This document shows, piece by piece, positions 35,772 through 39,274 of a stretch of DNA of 39,274 nucleotides. The stretch is from Bacillota bacterium (GTDB lineage Bacteria > Bacillota > Clostridia > Monoglobales > Firm-18): the NCBI GenBank assembly GCA_023228885.1, contig JALOAJ010000022.1, forward strand, positions 1 through 39,274. The letters run 5' to 3'. The notes under the pieces are model-generated. The model did not search any database. It saw only the letters and a program-made list of their open reading frames with translations, and had not been told where the DNA came from. The stretch's first letter is position 1. Each line of letters begins with the position of its first letter. Position numbers and translations under genes: made by a program.

Positions 35772-37658
35772 TTATTTTAGAATGGTATAAAAGGCAAGCA
35801 GAAGCGCCAGCAGCACAATAAGTATTGCCGCATCCGCGCTTATTCCCGTCAATTTAACGCCGCAAAGGCTGCCCGTTTTGGAGGTGTCAAATTTGTGGAA
35901 CGCCAAAAGCAGGCGGGAAGTTACAGCTTTTAAACGGGTATTTATAGCCGAAGTTTTTGATTTGCAAATGATTGCAACAGCTTGGCAAAGCTTGTATATT
36001 GATTGCCCTGCCAATTTAAATAACCCCTCCAATGTCAGCCATGCAGGAACTTTTATATGAAACAGTCCGCTGCTAAGACCGCCCCAACAAATCAGCACAC
36101 CAACAATGAGCGTAATTACCATGCTCAAAACATCCGAAAAACCCCAAAAAGACAGCCCTGACAAATCAGCTGAAACATTTTCCATTCCAAGCCCTGCTAC
36201 CGCGCCTATTCCGGCTAAATTGGGGAATAATTTTGGCGTAAAGCCGATTATCGCCATCACAACCGTTATCAAGCCTATTGCCAATTGCATACCCCATGGC
36301 GTTTTGCCTGTGATTTTAACTTTTGCGGGCTTTCCAAAAAAGATAAGATAATATAATTTTGCAAACGAGGCGGCAGTACCAACGCCAACCGCTAAAAATA
36401 ATTTTTCTGCCCAACGAAGCTGCAAGCCGCCATTTTCTGCAGCCGCGCTTAGGGCGTGGTGAAGCAAAGTTTTGCTGACATATCCGTTAAAACCCGGCGT
36501 GCCGGTTATACCGAAAACGGCTATAAGCATGAACAGGGCAGTAAGCGGGAATTTACGCCAAAGCCCGCCCAGGTTGTATAAATTTGTTTCTTTGGTTTTA
36601 AAATATATAACGCCTACGCCCAAAAATAGCGCCGATTTAAAAAGAGCGTGGTTTACCATGTGATAAACAGAGCCAAGCATCGCCATTGAGCCGATTGTTC
36701 CTGACATAAGCGCAATGCCAAAGCCCAATACAATGTACCCCATCTGGCTGACGCTATGATACGCCAAAAGCCGTTTGGCATCGCTTTGGAGCAACGCCGC
36801 AATAACTCCCGTCAGCATGGAGCACATTCCGATAACGATTAGGGCGGGCATTATCCAGCCGACCATGCTTGCCGACCCTGCCTTCCAACCGATAAGACTG
36901 ATTACTCGTATCAGCCCGTATGCGCCCACTTTAATAAGCAGCCCGGACAAAAGCGCGCTGCCGGGCGTTGGCGCCGCTGAATGCGCGTGAGGCAGCCAAA
37001 GGTGCAGCGGCACTATCCCCGCTTTAATTCCAAAGCCTATTAAAAACAAGGCTACGCTCCACGAAAACATATTATAGTTTGAAGGTGTAACCGCGCCCGC
37101 TCCAAAAACCGGCAATGCGCCGGCAGAAACAGACATTGCTCCAATGCCCAACGATATGAAAAGCCCGCCAGCTATGCTGAAAAATAAATAATAGTAGCCT
37201 GCCCAAATCGATTTTTTATCGAAACGATGAATAATCCAAAAAAACGATGAAACTGTCATAAGCTCAAAGAAAAGCAGCATGGTAAGCATATCGGCTGCCA
37301 AAAAAATGCCCAAGATAGCTGAAAATGTTAACAAGGTGCAAAGTTCAAAGCTTTTTGTTTTGCCCTCTGCTTGCATGTATCCGGGCAAATATATACAGAC
37401 TGCCAGCCAAACGAACGAAACCAATATCACAAAAACAGCCGACAGAGAATCTGCACGAAAAGCGGGCGCAAAAGGTGCGGGAAGCTGAACGGAACATTCC
37501 ATTACCGCCCCGCCGAAAACCCCCTTTAGCCCCCAAAGCCCCAAAATCAAATTAACAAGGCTGGCAGCCAACGGTATGTTTACAAAGGCTCTGACTTTGT
37601 CAAAATATAATAAAAATGCTCCCGCAATGGGGATTAACAACAAAATTATAAGCAACAT
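35772..37658 (-). CDS. proton-translocating antiporter-like membrane subunit (NuoM/NuoL/MrpD/HyfB family), 628 residues
   Basis: A very hydrophobic protein with about 14-16 membrane helices. The proton-channel residues of the complex I antiporter family are visible: Glu132 in LLFFELMTVSS (TM5) and Lys212 in GFGIKAGIVPLHLWLPHAHSA (TM7), followed by the conserved APTPGSALLSGLLIK. The C-terminus extends about 120 residues past the core and ends in another membrane helix, as in the longer hydrogenase/Mrp-type subunits. AGGAGGA lies before the ATG. It follows a second antiporter-like gene by 18 bases. These subunits normally belong to multi-gene complexes (Nuo, Mrp, Mbh, Ech, Hyf); only two are seen here, so other subunits must lie upstream, beyond the window, or elsewhere. 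Confidence 0.9.
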   Translation of the reverse strand: MLLIILLLIPIAGAFLLYFDKVRAFVNIPLAASLVNLILGLWGLKGVFGGAVMECSVQLPAPFAPAFRADSLSAVFVILVSFVWLAVCIYLPGYMQAEGKTKSFELCTLLTFSAILGIFLAADMLTMLLFFELMTVSSFFWIIHRFDKKSIWAGYYYLFFSIAGGLFISLGIGAMSVSAGALPVFGAGAVTPSNYNMFSWSVALFLIGFGIKAGIVPLHLWLPHAHSAAPTPGSALLSGLLIKVGAYGLIRVISLIGWKAGSASMVGWIMPALIVIGMCSMLTGVIAALLQSDAKRLLAYHSVSQMGYIVLGFGIALMSGTIGSMAMLGSVYHMVNHALFKSALFLGVGVIYFKTKETNLYNLGGLWRKFPLTALFMLIAVFGITGTPGFNGYVSKTLLHHALSAAAENGGLQLRWAEKLFLAVGVGTAASFAKLYYLIFFGKPAKVKITGKTPWGMQLAIGLITVVMAIIGFTPKLFPNLAGIGAVAGLGMENVSADLSGLSFWGFSDVLSMVITLIVGVLICWGGLSSGLFHIKVPAWLTLEGLFKLAGQSIYKLCQAVAIICKSKTSAINTRLKAVTSRLLLAFHKFDTSKTGSLCGVKLTGISADAAILIVLLALLLAFYTILK

Positions 37659-37676
37659 ATTTTGTCCTCCTATATT

Positions 37677-39119
37677 TTAGAAAAACCAATTTACAACAGC
37701 TTCAACCCCGTGCCAAACCAGCCCGGGCATAAAACCCGTTATAAGCGCGGCAACAATCAAGATTACGGTTGGGATAAGCATAAAATAGCGTCTATTTCCC
37801 ATTTCAATGTTATTTTTTACTTCTTTCTTTTTAAATGTTGACATAATAACAGGGATAAAGCAGATACCGTTAATAATTCCGCTGCAAATGAGCACCAGGG
37901 CAAGAGGCCATTTCCCCGCTGCAACGCTCCCTTTCATTAAATAATACTTACCCCAAAAGGTGCTAAGGGGCAACATTCCAATCATGCCCATAGTTGCTAT
38001 TGAAAATGCAATCATGGTTTTAGGGAGAACCCTGCCGACCCCGTCTAAATTGCTCACCTTTGTTTCGCCCGTTTGCTCGGCTATAATGCCGGCGCAAAAG
38101 AATAGCGTGATTTTAAGCATGGAATAGCCAATCATATGCATAACAGCCCCTGCCAAACCCCATGGCTGCAGCGTAAAAGCGCCTAATATTATGTAAGATA
38201 AATGGCTTATCGTTTGGTATGCCAACCGCCGTTTTAACACATCTTGTTTTATGGCAATTATAATTCCGGCTAATATTGTAAAGGCTGTAACCCAAAGAAT
38301 CAGCTTGCTAAAGGCAAGCTTGCCTACAAGTTCATGCCCAAAAATCGAGTACACAACACGCAAAATGCCGTAAACGCCCGAATAGACCACTGCCACCGCA
38401 TGTAGTAGTGCGCTTACCGGAGTGGGCGCCGCCATTGCTTCGGGCAGCCAACGGTGAAGGGGCATTATTGCTGCTTTAACGCCAAAACCTGCAACGAACA
38501 ATAATAAAAGCCAATTAAGGCCGATATGGGATTCGTTTGCCAAAATGGGGGTGCTGGAAAAATCCGAATTGCCCGCTTTGATATAGGTCAATATAATTGC
38601 AACTAAAATAGCGCCTGCGCCCGAAAGGCTGTATAAAATATATTTAGCACCCGCCCTTACGGCAACAGGGCTGCGCTCGTGAATTACCAAAGGATAGGTC
38701 GAAAAGGTGAGCAGTTCATAAAACAGATATAGCGTAACAAGCCCTCCTGAAAAAGCTACCCCAAGCGTCATGCTGAGCGATATCAGAAAAAAGGTATAAT
38801 ATGTGCGCAAATTTTGCTTTTTTGCCATATAACCAAAAGAGTAAACGGCGGCAAAAATCCAAAGGGTGGAGGCTATAAGCCCAAAAACCGCTCCCAATGG
38901 GTCGGGGTTTAAAACCCAGTTAAGCCCCCATAGCGTTTTTGAAATTTGCACGCTTTTGCCCGAAAATATATTTAGCGCAGTAAGCCAACTAAAGATTGCG
39001 CTGACTAAAGCAAAAATAAAAACAGCAATATTGCGAAAACGGCTTTTAGCCTCCGGTATTAAAGCAACAACAACACCGCCGACTATTCCGCCGGATATAG
39101 CGAAAATAAGACTTGGCAT
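37677..39119 (-). CDS. proton-translocating antiporter-like membrane subunit (NuoN/MrpD family), 480 residues
   Basis: The same superfamily as the following gene but nearer the 480-500 residue core size. Glu135 (LYLFYELLTFSTYPLV, TM5) and Lys215 (GFGVKAAIMPLHRWLPEA, TM7) are the conserved channel residues, followed by APTPVSALLHAVAVV. The ATG is preceded by AAGGAGG at a spacing of about 11. It is the first visible gene of the minus-strand set. A new plus-strand gene with its own inverted-repeat promoter begins only about 50 bases upstream, so the next genes of the original respiratory cluster may have been displaced. It probably couples electron transfer or sodium/proton exchange to membrane potential. 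Confidence 0.9.
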   Translation of the reverse strand: MPSLIFAISGGIVGGVVVALIPEAKSRFRNIAVFIFALVSAIFSWLTALNIFSGKSVQISKTLWGLNWVLNPDPLGAVFGLIASTLWIFAAVYSFGYMAKKQNLRTYYTFFLISLSMTLGVAFSGGLVTLYLFYELLTFSTYPLVIHERSPVAVRAGAKYILYSLSGAGAILVAIILTYIKAGNSDFSSTPILANESHIGLNWLLLLFVAGFGVKAAIMPLHRWLPEAMAAPTPVSALLHAVAVVYSGVYGILRVVYSIFGHELVGKLAFSKLILWVTAFTILAGIIIAIKQDVLKRRLAYQTISHLSYIILGAFTLQPWGLAGAVMHMIGYSMLKITLFFCAGIIAEQTGETKVSNLDGVGRVLPKTMIAFSIATMGMIGMLPLSTFWGKYYLMKGSVAAGKWPLALVLICSGIINGICFIPVIMSTFKKKEVKNNIEMGNRRYFMLIPTVILIVAALITGFMPGLVWHGVEAVVNWFF

Positions 39120-39172
39120 TTAACTGAAATTCCTCCTTTGCATCTATTTCGTACTGTAAAGTTAAATGAAAA

Positions 39173-39201
39173 TTGAGGACTCCAAACCTTTCTGGTACAA
39201 T
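39173..39201 (+). promoter_or_regulatory. extended -10 promoter for the edge gene
   Basis: TTGAGG (39173-39178), a 17-base spacer and TACAAT (39196-39201), with TG one base before the -10 (39193-39194). It is the best-formed promoter in the window. A ribosome-binding site AAAGGAAG (39232-39239) and an ATG at 39247 follow. Confidence 0.7.
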
Positions 39202-39246
39202 GTTTCTGCAACAAAACACATACCTCCCAGAAAGGAAGAAGTCCTC
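39175..39246. repeat. inverted repeat overlapping the edge promoter (possible IS end or operator)
   Basis: GAGGACT (39175-39181) and CCTTTCTGG (39187-39195) are mirrored by CCAGAAAGG (39227-39235) and AGTCCTC (39240-39246). That gives 16 paired bases in two blocks with short unpaired gaps. The left arm covers the -35 and the TG of the extended -10; the right arm covers the ribosome-binding site and ends at the ATG. This arrangement fits the left end of a mobile element or an autoregulatory site. Confidence 0.7.
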
Positions 39247-39274
39247 ATGCAAAAAATTGTATCAGTTTCTTGTC
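39247..39274 (+). CDS. start of an unidentified gene cut by the window edge (possible transposase)
   Basis: An ATG with AAAGGAAG 7 bases upstream and a good promoter begins a frame reading MQKIVSVSC before the window ends. Nine codons are too few to name a family. The flanking inverted repeat makes a transposase plausible, but this is inference from context. Confidence 0.5.

Noticed and set aside
1..39274. CRISPR arrays, tRNA or rRNA genes
   Set aside because: No regularly spaced short repeats and no recognisable tRNA or rRNA segments were seen on either strand by eye.

Overview
The window looks like a chromosomal segment from an anaerobic, Gram-positive-type member of the Clostridia. The base composition is moderately AT-rich, ribosome-binding sites are strong GGAGG-like sequences, secreted proteins are anchored by S-layer homology (SLH) repeats, and the sugar transporter is of the LplABC/YteP-YtcP-YtcQ type. 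No rRNA, tRNA, CRISPR array or complete insertion sequence was seen. The taxonomic call is inference from gene content, not from a marker gene.

Layout. Positions 1-1803 hold the 3' part of a secreted subtilisin-like protease. Positions 1939-5865 encode a large secreted GDSL/SGNH hydrolase with bacterial Ig-like domains and an internal duplication. An AraC-family regulator (5906-6814, minus strand) diverges from a long plus-strand gene train (7234-33014) whose genes overlap or are separated by short gaps. In order the train holds two sugar ABC permeases and a solute-binding lipoprotein; four very large surface proteins (10831-26411) built from LVIVD beta-propellers, SLH repeats, IPT/Ig-like domains and right-handed beta-helices; then five proteins without signal peptides: a GH88/GH105-type unsaturated uronyl hydrolase, a putative alpha-toroid carbohydrate enzyme, a NodB-like deacetylase, a uroporphyrinogen-decarboxylase-fold protein and a GH43 glycosidase. 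Positions 33071-39119 (minus strand) hold two proton-translocating antiporter-like membrane subunits (NuoM/NuoN/MrpD family) followed by an SbcD-like nuclease and an SbcC-like ATPase. The last 100 bases hold a strong promoter inside an inverted repeat and the first nine codons of another gene.

How it fits together: the 7-33 kb block reads as a polysaccharide-utilisation locus, most plausibly for rhamnogalacturonan/pectin with arabinan or xylan side chains. Surface beta-helix and propeller proteins would bind or cut the polymer at the cell wall, the ABC importer would take up oligosaccharides (its ATPase is not here and is probably shared), and cytoplasmic enzymes would finish the breakdown under control of the AraC protein.

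The most unusual features are: (i) a nearly identical 1.13-kb direct repeat that begins at the start codons of two surface genes and ends where their propellers end; recombination between the copies would remove every SLH-bearing gene of the locus; (ii) three mosaic surface proteins that share modules in different combinations; (iii) a leader at 10732-10825 with mutually exclusive helices next to a start codon; and (iv) enzymes of unclear role inside the glycan locus.
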